DNA of 64,000 bases, from positions 75,526,002-75,590,001 of the forward strand of contig OX439039.1 in the NCBI GenBank assembly GCA_949317995.1. The letters are read 5' to 3'. The notes under the pieces were generated by a model. That model saw nothing but the letters and a program-made list of their open reading frames with translations, ran no database searches and was not told the DNA's origin. A program made the position numbers and the translations under genes. Positions 12,010 to 24,109 of this stretch are shown in pieces (positions within the stretch are counted from its first letter, which is position 1; each line of letters opens with the position of its first letter). The stretch comes from Acholoe squamosa. Lineage: Eukaryota > Annelida > Polychaeta > Phyllodocida > Polynoidae.

Positions 12010-12310
12010 ATGTTTAGGTGTAGAATACATGGACCTCGTAGAAAATGAGTGATTGGCCCAGACACGTAAAGATGTTACATACATGATGAACTAAGAGGAC
12101 AGTGATTCGACCAGACATGTTTAGGTGTTCAAAACATGGATTGCTTGATATAAAAATGAGTGATTCGACCAGACATGTATAGATGTTACATACATGATGA
12201 ACTAAGAGGACAGCCATTCGACCAGACATGTTTAGGTGTTGAATACATGGACTACAGGATATAAAAATGAGTGATTCAACCAGACATGTATAGATGTTAC
12301 ATACATGTAA
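12010..12310. repeat. Tandem repeat with 'gtgattcgaccagacatgt' units
   Basis: About five alternating units of roughly 57 bp repeat 'gattcgaccagacatgt', 'aggtgttgaatacatgga' and 'agatgttacatacatgatg'. The core is shared with the array at 5280-5640. Confidence 0.85.
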
Positions 12311-12389
12311 CTACAAATCTTTTGACTGGTGTTTGTCTCCTTCCTACGCTTGATGCTCTTGCGTACTGTTCTCCTTGTAGCTCTTGATG

Positions 12390-14940
12390 TCGCGGTGGTA
12401 GATTAGAACCGGGTTGACCTTTTAGGAGCTACTTCCTCTTCCTCTTCGTCGGTGTTGTTGCTGTCTGGCTCCAGGACCTCATGGTAGAGGGCATGTTGTC
12501 AGGGTCATCCTTTTCTCCTCGTCGCTATATGACACACCAAGGCTCGTGACCGGTCTCCAACCAGGGCAACCTTTGAGCATCCAGCCATCGACTCGCATGC
12601 AGCACTCACGGAAACAAGATAAGTCTCTTATGTGCAGGACGCCGTCTATAACTATAGCTTGATGGGCCTTAGAGATCCCATCGACGGATAATGTCGCTCT
12701 TATTTTACAGCATTTGCCAGACTTTCTGTTGTTGTCTATTTCCTCCTTGGCCTTGTGAATCTTTTCTGAAGTTACTTCGGAGGCAAAGTCTTCTGCGCAC
12801 TGGATGTTGACCTCTTTCTTAGTTTCCCGACTGGCAATTCTTTTCACAGCCCCCCGACACCATCACATGGGCCTTTTCCGTGGCCAGCCTCGAGCCACAT
12901 CCACGAGCACCTAACGTGGAAGAGGTTCCTGCTGTCTAACAGCATCTGACAAATAAATCTGTTCCTTTATTGAGAACTGGGGGAATCACTCATGAAGTGC
13001 ACATACTGCAGGTTGGGGTGCTTGGCCTTCAACTTCCTGGTAATTAGCTCCTGGATAAAAGTGAAGGTGGACTCAAACCCGTGGGAGTGGTCATCAGTGA
13101 CCCCCACAAAGTTGTAATGGTATAACTTTCCTTGGTCTCCCTCTTGTGGCTCCCAGTCGTCGTCATCAGGGTCATTCGGGAGGACAGAGTAGTCCCGCAC
13201 CTTGACTACAATGGCCTTCAATGTTACCTGTGGTTTGTTATAGTAGGCAGATTGTATTTCTCTACCATAGTCGGTTGACCAGTTCTCTGCGTAGTCCACT
13301 TGGACTACGGCTTGGTGCATTGGGAGTCTTTCTTTCAGGACCTTGAGCTGCTCATTCTGGTTGTTTACTCTCTCGCAATGCGCCCTGAAAGATGGTAACT
13401 GCTTCATGAAGAGCTGTCTGAACTCCTCCTTTGTCTCTAGCTTCTGACGTAATCTCTGCCCTCTGTAATACTTCTAATTAAGCACTTTTACTTGTTATCC
13501 ATGAGTATGTGAACTCTAGGACCAGTACAAAGTGACACTAACAGCAGAGGAGATATATCTATTTTCTAGCAATATCAAATAGGTGTCTACACCATGAACA
13601 TATCATTAATCCAATAAACTATATTTACAATAGTCAGATTTTATCAAACCCTACTTAAGATTAGAATAATTATACAAGGATGCATTAAATACATCACATA
13701 TATAATGATATTCATGAGTAAGGCAACTTTAAAGCTCGGGATGTGTAGGAAAAATCTCCCCACAAATCGACCTGCCACCTAGTGGGATGATGTGTATGAC
13801 ACTAATGTATAAAAATATTCTACAAACGTTTGTTGAACGTTTTCCTACGTTATAAAACATTTGAAATGAATGTTTGCATTCTAAGTTATTGTGAACATGA
13901 ACAAACGTTTGTTGAATATTTTTTAATGTTACAAAACATTATAAACAAATGTTTGTTTAGAGCCTTATAATAGAAATTTGTGAACATTTGCTGAATATTT
14001 CCTTGATGTTGGAAAATCTTAAAAGCTAACGTCCACATTTTAGCTATAAAATGACATTCATGAACGTTCACTAAACGTTTGTTGTTCACTGGGTATGTCC
14101 TCCGGCTGGCATTGTCCCATGTATTTCTGGTGAGAATTAATCAGAGTATCCATCAGGACAAACTTCTGCAGTTCTACTGCAGGCCTCTGGTCTTCCTTTC
14201 TTTTCTTTTTTACTCTATCCCTTTTTCCTGGGAGCATGGTTGAGTTTGCCGGATGCCTCATCCAATCCTGTATTTGGAACGCGGTTTTGGTTCATGCCGA
14301 TCTCCTTGGCTAGAACCTTCTTGGTGCCTCTGGGTAATTTTTTTCTTTCTTAGTTTTAGTTCCATGTTTATTTCTGCAAACATTCTTTGCTTCTCCTTCC
14401 TTGACAGTCTACTGACCTGCATCTTAAGCAACATTTATGGCTTGGTTTTTTCGCTCAATGCTCCCCCTAGTGCGTGGTGTTACTTTCTCATCCCAAGAGG
14501 AAGCGTTAGGGATGGCGTCAGGTCCTAGGTAATGTTTTTCAACATTTAATGGACGACAGTCCTTGGGAGTACGAGGATGGGGAGATGGAGAAGGGTGGGG
14601 GGTTTCCTTGCTACCCGCTTCCTTGGCCGGCCTCTCCTCTGTGGAGTAGCTGGTGTGGGTAACGCTGGTGTGAGTGCTGCTGGAAGAGGTGCAGCTGGTG
14701 TGGGTGATGCTAGAGTGGGAGCAGCTGGCGGTGGTGAAGCTGATGCTGGTGCAATAGGGGTAAGTGTGATGTTCTGGGAGCTGGTGACAGGAGTGGAGGT
14801 GATTAACTCATTGTGCACAAGCTTGTTATTCTTCGCCTTCTCCTGCTTGAGCTTCCTCTTTACTGCAGCCAGCTTTCTTTGGAGGGCTCAGGTAGATGCA
14901 TGGTGCGACCAGCTAAGGTTTGAGTTGCTGTGACAGAAGT
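12390..14940 (-). pseudogene. Decayed DDE-transposase-like gene, interrupted by a MITE
   Basis: Read on the minus strand from about 14940, the remnants come in protein order. First is a basic stretch and a Pro/Ala/Thr-rich region ending in an AT-hook-like RRGRPRKR (14546-14900), then a charged region (14100-14420) with QDWMRHPANST. After the MITE (about 13810-14093) the block 12967-13488 resumes with VVQVDYAENW, DDHSHGFEST and HFMSDSPSSQ. These have the look of successive RNase-H-fold acidic blocks. A Gly-His-Gly-Lys block and a cysteine-rich C-terminal part with LHIRDLSCF follow (12479-12900). Lesions are a stop after SDSPSSQ, a frame change in a G run near 12850, a stop upstream of 13488, and the insertion. 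I recall this block pattern from transposon-like genes of marine invertebrates but cannot name the superfamily with confidence. Confidence 0.6.
13810..14093. mobile_element. AACGTT-rich MITE, copy 1, CCCAGTGAACAA end
   Basis: The right end is TTGTTCACTGGG (14082-14093). The body is a series of 'aaacgtttgttgaa' and 'acattcatgaacgttc' words, palindromic and semi-regular. It sits inside the transposase-like pseudogene, whose reading resumes on both sides. The left end is not clear. A second family member is at 36898-37752. Confidence 0.65.
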
Positions 14941-15066
14941 GTAAACATCTACTATAAATCATCTGATTTGTAGGGAACTATAGCTATGTTGTCCTATGTA
15001 CACTTCAGCGCATGCAGCTTTATTCTTTAATTTTTCCATGCTTTAAAAAACAACTTTTCCTATATC

Positions 15067-16245
15067 TTGCTGAAACAGATTCCTGATAAACCGAATGCAC
15101 ATGCCGACTCTAATAGTTCTATGAGAACTGGAAGGGGTGGAATGCATGCTTCACTCAGTAACCAATCAGGTTCGTACCAAGGAAATGAAAATTTCCAACG
15201 AACCATAAATAATACCGTCCCGAAGTATGGCAATACTTTTGTGTGGACCTCAGCTACACCTCAGAGTACCCCCGCTCCAAAGATATGAATGGGGTTATCT
15301 CCTGTAGAACAGGAGAAAATTGAGAAAAACCCGGCTATTCTAGCAACTGGGTTAGATGTAGTACCGAGGGCCACGGAGTGTCTGATCGAACAGTGTAAAA
15401 TGGTACACTTCGGTACTACCCGAGACCCTGACGCTGCAAAACCAAAGGCTCTAAAAGTGAAACCTTTTACCGGCGATCCACCTTGGTGAAAATGGCTGTC
15501 CCATTGGCATAACGTTAACTTATCCAATGGAGCCAATGATCGCCAAGTGCTAATGTCACTGAAGGAGGCATTAGAAGAAGGACCCGGCCAGGTGGTCATC
15601 CAAGCCTTCGAGAAGAATGGTGACGGCACCCTGCTTGGGTTAATTGAAACCGCCACCCATCTTTTAGTTAAAGTAGGTGAGGAAGACCCGAAGGCCCTCT
15701 TGTACAAACGGACTCAGAAACCCAAAGAAGGGACCAGAGTCTTCAGTTTTCGCGATACAAGAACTTGTTTCTGAACTATATGCCGGGTGCCAACCAGATG
15801 CGCCCGTAGTAGTTCAGGAAGCTACCACCCGATTGATAAACGGGCTAAGATACCTAGGTTGTCAACAATATCTTAAAGATAAATGGCAACCTGAAATTAG
15901 TATGTCCGAACTGTTTGATTTTGCAGACATCTATGAGACTACAAAAGCTGTGTTTCCCACACTAGGGGCAGTGGTCGCTATAGCATCGACCGATAACCCC
16001 CAAGAAGGTGTCGGTATTGCTGCTGTCAGTGCTCATAAGAAGGGGAAAGAAGCTAAACAGAAGTCAATGTTAGTTCAAATGCCGAAATAGAAACTTTGGT
16101 AAAAGTTCTAGTAGCCAAACAGGTAAAGAAATCAAATACCGGTAAGAATTCTCGAAAGGAATGGAAAAAGAAGCAGACCTGTCATCGGTGCCAGGTCTTT
16201 GGGCATATCGCACCTGATTGTCGAGCCCCAGCTCCGGTTCCTAAA
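15067..16245 (+). pseudogene. gag remnant with CCHC zinc knuckle
   Basis: The frame runs from about 15067 and is broken by in-frame TGA at 15286 and 15487, a frame change near 15750 and further stops after 16088. A capsid-like segment with KPFTGDPPW and an alpha-helical charged region is visible. The nucleocapsid knuckle at 16180-16221 reads CHRCQVFGHIAPDC, a perfect C-x2-C-x4-H-x4-C that binds RNA in this family. It lies directly before the protease region. Reading frame changes mean no Gag can be made. Confidence 0.85.
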
Positions 16246-16439
16246 TAGGATTCAGTAACCGTACAGGGGACAGCTCAGGAAACTATGGCGGGGTGATACT
16301 AATGGCATAGTATCACCCCAAACCTCAGTAAGCCGAGCCAACACAATCGATGGCGAGACAATAGTCGTTGCTAACCCGGTCGACAGTGTTTCAAAAGGGC
16401 CTGATCCACCTCCAGAGAACACTATCGACGGGACCAAGC

Positions 16440-19400
16440 TGATATCACGGATGACGGCATCCTCGGTATGGATTTTGCTGCACTCTATGGGGTGACAGTA
16501 AATGCCGGTACGGAGGAAGATAAGGATTCGATCACCTTTTGATCATGCTATCCAGTGTGAGCTCAGGGTTGAATCCGGAACTGCCTCTGTAGTGCAAACC
16601 ACTAAACTCAGCCCAGGCCAGATATCTGATGTCTTAGTCAGCTGCGTAGGTGTACAGGGGAACAGACAATCGGTATTCAAGCCTGAACAGTCCACCCTAG
16701 CATCTCTTGGGATGGAAGGCTTTGATATGATAATTGTTAACCCTCGATGGGCTGTGGTGCCGATAAGCAATCCTACTACCGAAACTGTGGTTTTGTGGAA
16801 AGGAATGCCAGTCGATACCTCGGCCCGTATTGTGAGTCACGAGTCGTCACATGACAATGAAATGCATGTCTCCGCGATGGGAGTGCCCCCACCTTCGAGC
16901 CTACCAATGCATTTAGTACCGTTAGTCATGGACTCTGACTTATGGGAGGAATACCATCAGGAGGTTATTGATAAGCTGTCCCTCTATGGGACTGCTTTTG
17001 CTGCCCCTGGTGAACCACTGGGCCGAACTAACATGGTTCAACACCAGGTGGACACTGGCAATGTCCGACCTATCAAGCTGCCTTACCGACGTCTACCCAT
17101 AGCTATGGAAGGAGAAGTAAATAAAATGCTGGCATAAGGAATCATCTCTCCCAGTGATAGTCCCTGGTCTTGCCCTGTCGTTATGGTGATGAAGAAAGAC
17201 GGGACACGTCGGTTCTGTATCGATTACAGAAAATTGAACGGAGTCACTAGGAAAAATGCATACCCCTTACCTCGAATCAACAAATGTCTACAATCTCTCG
17301 GCGGAGCCAAATGGTTTTGCACTCTTGACCTGCAATCTGGGTATTGGCAGATGGGAATGGACCCTAAAGATAGAGAGAAAACAGCATTTGCGACTCATAT
17401 TGGGCTGTACGAGTTCAACGTCATGCCATTTGGACTATGTAATGCCCCGGCGAAGTTCGAGGCGATGATGGAATCCATACTTAGGGATTATCTGTGGGAT
17501 AAATGCCTAGTGTACTTGGATGACGTCATCGTCTATGGAAACATGTATCGACAATGTCTCGATAATCTCTGTGCTGTGCTAGATCGACTACGAACCCATG
17601 ATCTGAAGCTGAAGCCTGAAAAATGCAAATTATTTAGGAATTCAGTAGAACACCTTGGTCGGATAGTATCTGGACAGGGCATCGCTGCTGATCCAACCAA
17701 AGTGCAAGTAGTAGAGAAGTGGCCTCTACCGACCGATAGCAAAGAGATCCGATCCTTCATCGGGTTCTGCTCCTACTACAGGGACTTTATCCCTAACTTT
17801 TCGAGAATATCGGCTCCCCTACAGAAGCTGATAATCCATGAAAAGAAGGGGAGACCATCAGTGCATTTGAAGAACTGAAATGTCTCTTCAGAGAAACCCC
17901 AGTTCTGAGTTACCCTAGAGCCGACGGCAAGTTCATCTTGGATACCGATGCCTCCAATGAAAGCATTGGAGCTGCGTTGTCTCAAATCTAAGATGGAAAG
18001 GAGGTACCCTTAGCCTTTGCCTCCAACAGCTTGAACAAGGCTCAACGCAACTACTGTGGTCGTCTACACAAAAAAGTACCAGCATTTTCTCTATTGTGGA
18101 GATTTTGTTCTGCGTACCGATCATTCCACACTCCAATGGCTCCTTAGTTTTAAGGATACCTAAGGAATGATGGGGAGATGGCTGAACCACCTCTCTGAGT
18201 TTGGCGTGACTAATGCTCACATCGAACACAGGAGTAGTACTAAGCATATCAATGCTGACTGTTTGTCACGCATCCCCGCATGGAAATGTCATCGGATAGA
18301 CTGTACAGATTGTGGAAGACACAATGCAACAATTGCTTCGGTAACGCTGCCGATCCCAAACTGGACTCTCCAGGATTTGGAAAAGAAACAGTTGGAAGAC
18401 CCTATCATTTCCAAAGTTAGGCTTAGGATCGAGAAAGATGAACCCAAACCAACTAGCCCGGCATTGTCTAAAGAACACAAGGAAACCCGAGCTTTGATAG
18501 CTCAATGGGACGACTTGTGTGTCAAAGACAATGTATTTTGTCGATGGAGAACCCGACCGGGTAGAAGAAAGAATTTACAGGCGGTAGTTCCATATGAACT
18601 CCACCTAGAAATAATGGACTTCTGCCATGGGCATAGGACCTTGGCACATTTCGGAAGGAAAAGGACGGAACAAAAGATCAAATCCCACTACTATTGGCCA
18701 GGTATGATGGAGGACATCCGTCGATGGGTTAAACAATGTGATAAATGTTGTCTAGCCAAACCAGGACCTGGCCTAGGGAAGCTTCCTTTAAGCCAAGAGA
18801 TCTTTGGTGTCCGTTTCGCCCGTATAGCTGTGGATATCATCAGTGGATTCCGCACTACCCCGGCAGGTAACACATGTATATCCTTTACTGAACCATACTG
18901 CTGTCACCTGTGCAACAGCGCTCTTCGAGAACTGGATTCTCACATTGGGAGCTCCATTGATGTTGCATTCCGACCAAGGCCGAGAGTTCGAATCTCGCCT
19001 TTGGGCTGAGATGTGTGAGAAGGCCTACATCTGTAAGACGCATACGAATCCCTACTGACCTCAAAGTAATGGTCTGGTAGAACGATTCAATTGGACTCTT
19101 ATAAGCTGCCTCACCACTATGGTGAATGAACATAGGGATGACTGGGATGATCAGTCTCGCTATGTGGTGCATGCTTATAATGCTACCGAGCGTGCATCGA
19201 CCGGGTGCACCCCTAACCTATTGGTAATGGGAGAGGAGATTAGACAAACGTTGCGGGATGCTTACTCATTGGTACGAAGTAATTTGGAGCAATCTGCCAA
19301 ATTACAGAAAGTGGCCTACGATACTGTACTTATGACCCGACGGTTTGCACCAGGGGACTTGGTAGTTCAGTATAGCACTCAACAAGTTTTAGCAGTGATC

Positions 19401-19822
19401 AATGAGACCACTGTTCTTCTAAAGTCCACCCGAGTTGGAAATACAACTCTCATGTGGCCCGCCTGCGACCTTGGAATAGGGTACCGGCCGATGAGTTTGA
19501 CCTACCGACCGGTTATAAGAAATCAAAGATTCCTAAAACCACACAGACCGCTACATCACAGCAGGTCAAGGTGCCGACTGCCACTGCCAAACATCAAAGG
19601 AAGAAAAGTTGTAAACGTGGTAAGAAGGCTAGAATCAACAAAGCCCCGGCTGTTGTATCAATCACACCCATGGCTCATGACCATGGTGATAGGTTGAAGG
19701 CCAGGTTAGCCCGTATCGAGCAGGCAGAGCTAGAGAAATCTGGGTCAACCACCTCATATATGGCCAGGCCGTTACGGCGGAGTCAACGCAAGGTTGGTGG
19801 TGATAAATCAGTTCTTATGTAA
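16440..19822 (+). pseudogene. pol remnant: protease, RT, RNase H, integrase
   Basis: A protease tail (ILGMDFAALYGV) is at about 16455-16490. Reverse transcriptase spans about 17030-17875 with FCIDYRKLN, the PFGLCNAP block and the catalytic YLDD at 17513-17524. It has a nonsense codon at 17135-17137 just before the palm. RNase H (17880-18150) keeps DTDASNESIG but is frameshifted. Integrase begins with an HHCC zinc-binding block (18600-18760) followed by broken core segments; HSDQGREFESRL is in another frame, and a stop lies just before the segment with QSNGLVERF. A chromo/GPY-like end (FAPGDLVVQY) follows near 19350. At least four lesions separate these domains, so the polyprotein is not functional. 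Confidence 0.95.
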
Positions 19823-19917
19823 GACTGTACACCACATTGCCCTGATTGTCTTGTTATTTGTTGTAAGACTACCCTTCTTTCCCCTGTGCGCCGCAATAGG
19901 ATCCTATGGTCCTATGA

Positions 19918-19923
19918 AATAAA
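19918..19923 (+). terminator. AATAAA signal behind pol remnant
   Basis: Canonical polyadenylation hexamer about 100 bp after the end of the pol frame. It may end the pol transcript before the accessory unit. Confidence 0.35.
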
Positions 19924-20319
19924 ATTACACAACGAGAAGTACTACCTCACGGTAATCTGGTACAATCTTATGTCCAGTCAGGGAGCGATTTCTATTGAAA
20001 CCAGGGTGGGTGGACAGGTGTCGCCTGCATTCATCATTTTATAAGAATGTTTGATCCACATATCACTAAGCGTTTTATTATATATCAAGGTGAACCGACT
20101 CGGATCCAATAGATGTTGTCAGTACCATGGCCAGTCGCAAATGAAACATTTTGCGCAGTATCAAGGAGTCAATGATCCGAGGCGACCCGATGGGGGGCGT
20201 CAACAATCATAAATATCTCCTTATTTGGTCAAGTCTTTTTTGCGCCAAAACGTGGGTGGCCCTTGATTGCGACACGCTGATTGGGTGTTCACACTGTCCG
20301 ATTCCACCGGATAGCCCTC

Positions 20320-20328
20320 TATAAATAG
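20320..20328 (+). promoter_or_regulatory. TATA box upstream of accessory ORF
   Basis: TATAAATAG is followed by a GC-rich edge and, about 25-30 bp on, an initiator-like 'atcagagttcag'. The first ATG of the accessory frame is at 20414, so spacing fits a short leader. It may be part of an LTR-like promoter whose partner is lost. Confidence 0.5.
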
Positions 20329-20413
20329 AGGCGCAGATGAGATCAGAGTTCAGAATCGTTTTTAGATTCTACAGTCTCCTAGAAGATTTGACTGGTGTTC
20401 TGATAAGAACAGC

Positions 20414-22957
20414 ATGGCTACTGCAGATAACTTGATGCCGGCAGAGGAGGAGAGGTTGCTGGCATTGGATGGTGAGGAGGGTACCGGTCGGCTTCTTCCG
20501 ACCAGGGTACCACACCACAGGCCATACCGACACCGCCGACAGAGGAGGTACCAAAGCCATTAGTTCTCAGAGAGTAGGCCATGGAGGTTGACTCTACCGA
20601 GACTACCGACACAGAATCCAAAAAGAGGCCTAAGAAGAAGAAGAAATGTTCTTCTGAATCTGAAGCCCCTGCGGATGCTGGAAGCAACCCGGCCATAGAG
20701 CCTGTGGAAGAAGAGGTGGCAGTAACTACTTGTTACGGCCCTTCGGAATCCCGTAAAGACAGACAGCGCCGTGCTAAGAAAGCACAGGAGGCCGATGCTG
20801 TCAAAGCAGCAAACCGGCCGAATGTGACGCTAGAAAGTCTGCAAGACAAAAATGGTCGTCACTGGGTGCCTAAACTGTTTGACCCCGATGTTGGTCTGTT
20901 GGACGACGAGGACTGGATGAGCCACACAGACCACCCTATTGAGTGGTATGTGGAGGAACTCACTCTTTGATTCCAACAACCCGACGCTGGGTCATGAGCT
21001 TCGAATGAAGCTCAATTACTCCTGGAGGAACTATGCTCCGGGCGACCCCTGCCCCTTTCTAAGGTGCCAGGAACCCTCAGGTGCTAGACCCGCAATCAGA
21101 TGCGCCAGCATGGCTCGCTTTGCTCGGCATCTATGTGAGAACCACCTCCCAACCCACCTCCTTGTCTATTGTGTACCAGCAGACGAAGGTAGGACGGCCT
21201 GCCGGCTGTGGGATGATTGTGAATACCACCGAAATGCTCATCGAGGGATAGTGGTACGCCATCTGATGAAGAATGGCTACCACCAGCACCCCCTGACCAG
21301 AGCACTCAGTATGGTGACTACTTGTTGGGAGGCTAAGGTTGGAGAAATCTGTGCCGGCCGCCTCACGAAATGCCAAGTAGCCAACTGCCTGATCAACCGG
21401 TTCAAACTTATGGACCATGAGTGGGACCGCTGTATCGGCAAGACCAAGGGCTATGGACCCTAACAGGAGATGGGAGAGTCCGGGTCCGATGTCTTGCCGA
21501 AGGAGCAGGACTCTGAAACCGCCTCTGTTGGTTCGAAAAGCTCCCGACAGACCACCAGGAAGTCTTCCAGCGCCAGGGACGAGTCTTCGGGTCCACCCCC
21601 TATGGTGGCTAAAGTAATCACTGCTGAGGTCAATTGTTCTATTTTTGTATATAGTATATAGTGTAATTTGTATATTTAATATTAATTATTTATTGATTGT
21701 ATGCACTCATCTTTCATTCTAATTTGGTTTATCATCACACACATTATCTGTGCAAACAAATTTGGTGTAACAAAAGAACGAGGAATTCATCTTATTGTCA
21801 TGATACCACTTTTGTATAATCGTGATTTGACAATAAACACTTTCAAACCTCAAAGGGCCAAAATGCGGGAGTGCAACAAAGTGACTTCTATCGTGCAAGG
21901 TGTGTGGGGCACTGATGCAGCCAGTGTCATCCATCAGACTTACCTGGAGAGCCAAAAGCAATCCCTGAAGGTCTTGGATGACATTTAGGTGAAGCCCTCA
22001 CAGACCTGGCCGTTAGCCTCCACCTCAAGCCAGAAGCATGTTAGTAGCATGAGTGCTCTAACCTTGGAGGTCGGTGGCCGGGTCACTGACACGTCCACCC
22101 AGTCACCCCATGGCATAAACTGGAGCAGCTCTGCTGCTTCGGTAAAGCCTGGACTGGAGGGACTACCCAATCAGGACTCCCGTTCTCGACGGAGCTCCTC
22201 TAACTCCGGGGGTGTGTTGGTTCCCGCTGGAATGGCCAGGCCCCTGTTGCCTGGACCTTTACCACAAGAGAACAGTGAGTTCTTGGAGGCAATGAGCGCC
22301 CCAGTGCGTGAGTTTCGAGACTCGCTGACAGAGCAGTTCAGCCGGTCTCTAGCCTCTCAAGTAGCGACTTTGGAGCAGTCGTTGCTGAAGGCCTCTTCTA
22401 TACTTTCCGAAGAGGACGGGAGGAAGAGGGCTAAAGAGAAGGCGAGAGCCCAGGCAGAACTGGACGGGTACAAAGGGCAGGTTTCCCGAGATGCTGCCTT
22501 TGATAAGGCATGCGACAAGGAAATAACTCTTAAGTGGAATCAGGCCTCATCACATTTGCATCGACAGTTTGGAATGTCCCTAGAGGCCTGGGAGAGGAAA
22601 GGCTACCCGACGCTCGGCCGATGATCCGCGAGTAGCCACTTAGGGCCCAGCATGACGTTGGACCTGAGGATGACAGCCCCTCCAGGCTGGCAGGCCATGG
22701 GCTCCCAGACCAACATGTTTCACATGATGGGTATGAGGGAGGCCAGCGGCCTGACAGGTCACGGAATGCCACCACCTGGCTTCCCTATGGTGCCACCGGC
22801 CGGGTTGCTCACACTCCGTCCCTCAGGAGTTGATGGTCAACCGGCCGAGGAATACACGCCTCCTCCGGAGGATGTCTCCCCAGCACCGCAGGAGCGGATG
22901 GACACTGAAGCCCCTGTAGAAGAGGACAAGCCCTGTGGGGATGGCGACACTACCTAG
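20414..22957 (+). pseudogene. Large accessory ORF of the gypsy-like element (C2H2-like pairs, coiled coil)
   Basis: Several open segments join into what was about one 800-residue protein. Lesions are a frame change near 20500, TAG at 20575, a frame change near 20965, TAA at 21461, an AT-rich insertion (about 21635-21850), TAG at 21986 and TGA at 22622. The last three stops are simple in-frame nonsense codons, with the same frame continuing on both sides. Visible in order: an acidic/Pro start; a lysine-rich NLS-like tract (KKRPKKKKK); a Cys/His segment with CPFLRC followed by RHLCENHLPTH and CRLWDDC followed by HRNAHRGIVVRHL (like two C2H2-type metal sites); Ser-rich linkers; a charged helical region (22290-22600); and a Met/Pro-rich acidic tail. 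There is no signal peptide or membrane segment, so it is not envelope-like. The function is unknown to me. Confidence 0.65.
21635..21850. other. AT-rich insertion in accessory ORF
   Basis: About 215 bp of AT-rich sequence separates two parts of the accessory frame that have balanced composition. It could be an inserted fragment or a retained intron. Clear GT-AG ends were not found. Confidence 0.45.
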
Positions 22958-23552
22958 TCTAGGTAGCTGCTCTCCGTCTCTATCGGATGCAGACCCGGCC
23001 ATTACCATGGACAAACCCGACCGATGACGGACCCTGATGACCCCGGTAGCCGTGCCGCGTTACCCACAGAAGGATGATAGTGCCTTATCTACAAAGGACG
23101 ATCTCTTATAAACTGTTAATTACTAGCCTGTGTAAGAAGGATACCTGCCATATGTTGCTCGCAGTAAACCTGGACTTTTACTATGGAGCTTCTAACTATA
23201 TTATATCCTACCCCTATTGGACTTCTACAGACTAATTGTTTTATGAAAAGAAAGAAAAGAAAACAAGTGGAGTTTCTCATGCATTTTTATTCGACTAAAA
23301 AGTTGTACGTCGGTGTTCTACATTTCGGCTGCTATACCAGGCTGAATACATAGTAGGTCCTCCTTAGCCCCGTTTTTGTATGAATCAGACCCAAGGAGTT
23401 GGAATCTAATCGATACTTGTAATATTGACTGTTATACTGTGTTGTTCATTTTCACATTAACATGTTCATTTAATCTCTTACGAGTTGTCTATAGAACTGT
23501 GTAAATAATTTTTTTTTTGTAAAAACCCTGTTTTCATTCTTGAGGGGGGTAG

Positions 23553-23891
23553 TGTAACGGGCAAACTTGTGCGGTACCCTACTGTTCTATAATAATAACA
23601 TATGTTCACTTCAATAATGTCTTATTGACCGGTATCAGTATCTTATCAGTACCATATGTTTAACAACAGTTCAGGCGCTAAGCCTGTTATGTAAGAGGAA
23701 TAATATCTGCCGCGCGGTTCCCGCCGTTGCTAATTGCAATCTATATGTTAATGATGTCACATGTTAATGAACCTACTATATAAAGGACCACATGTCCCTA
23801 CCCAAGGGGGAGTGTGTCTTAGGCGCTAAGACCTCACGTACCTCCATACTATATCCAATAACTGTTAAAACCTACTGTCTATACCTAGGCA
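23553..23891 (+). repeat. 3' LTR of the gypsy-like element
   Basis: It follows a polypurine tract and begins TGTAACGGGC, a typical Ty3/gypsy LTR start. It ends ...CCTAGGCA, giving TG...CA. It contains a TATATAAA box at 23777-23784 and a 'ggcgctaag' motif both upstream and downstream of the TATA. The 5' counterpart is missing from the window, so boundaries rest on these sequence hallmarks only. Confidence 0.65.
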
Positions 23892-24109
23892 GATAGAGTC
23901 GTTCAACAAAGTAATAAAGCTTTGGAAACGACATCCCCCCCTCCAGGGAAGCAGAGCTGTGTGTGTGTGTGACATTTGGGAGGCCTAAGACATGGAGAGT
24001 GGAAGGCGGGGTGGGACCTTTAGGCCTAATATTTTTTCCAGCGGATGTTTTCATTATTTGGACTATAGCATGTGTTAAAAGAAGAACATCAGAGCGAAAT
24101 ATGAAAATG

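Larger units (their letters stand above)
15060..23891 (+). mobile_element. Ty3/gypsy LTR retrotransposon, 5' end missing, decayed
   Basis: The order gag, protease, reverse transcriptase, RNase H, integrase is that of Ty3/gypsy. A large additional coding region (20414-22957) comes before a polypurine tract (TTGAGGGGGGTAG, about 23540-23552) and one LTR (23553-23891). No matching 5' LTR is visible before 15060, where the transposase pseudogene ends. The coding parts carry many stops and frame changes, so this copy is dead. The AATAAA at 19918 and the TATA at 20320 leave open that the downstream block is a separate element. Confidence 0.85.

Noticed and set aside
14577-14933. Gly/Ala/Val-rich + strand frame
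   Set aside because: Shadow of the Pro/Ala-rich N-terminal part of the minus-strand transposase-like pseudogene.
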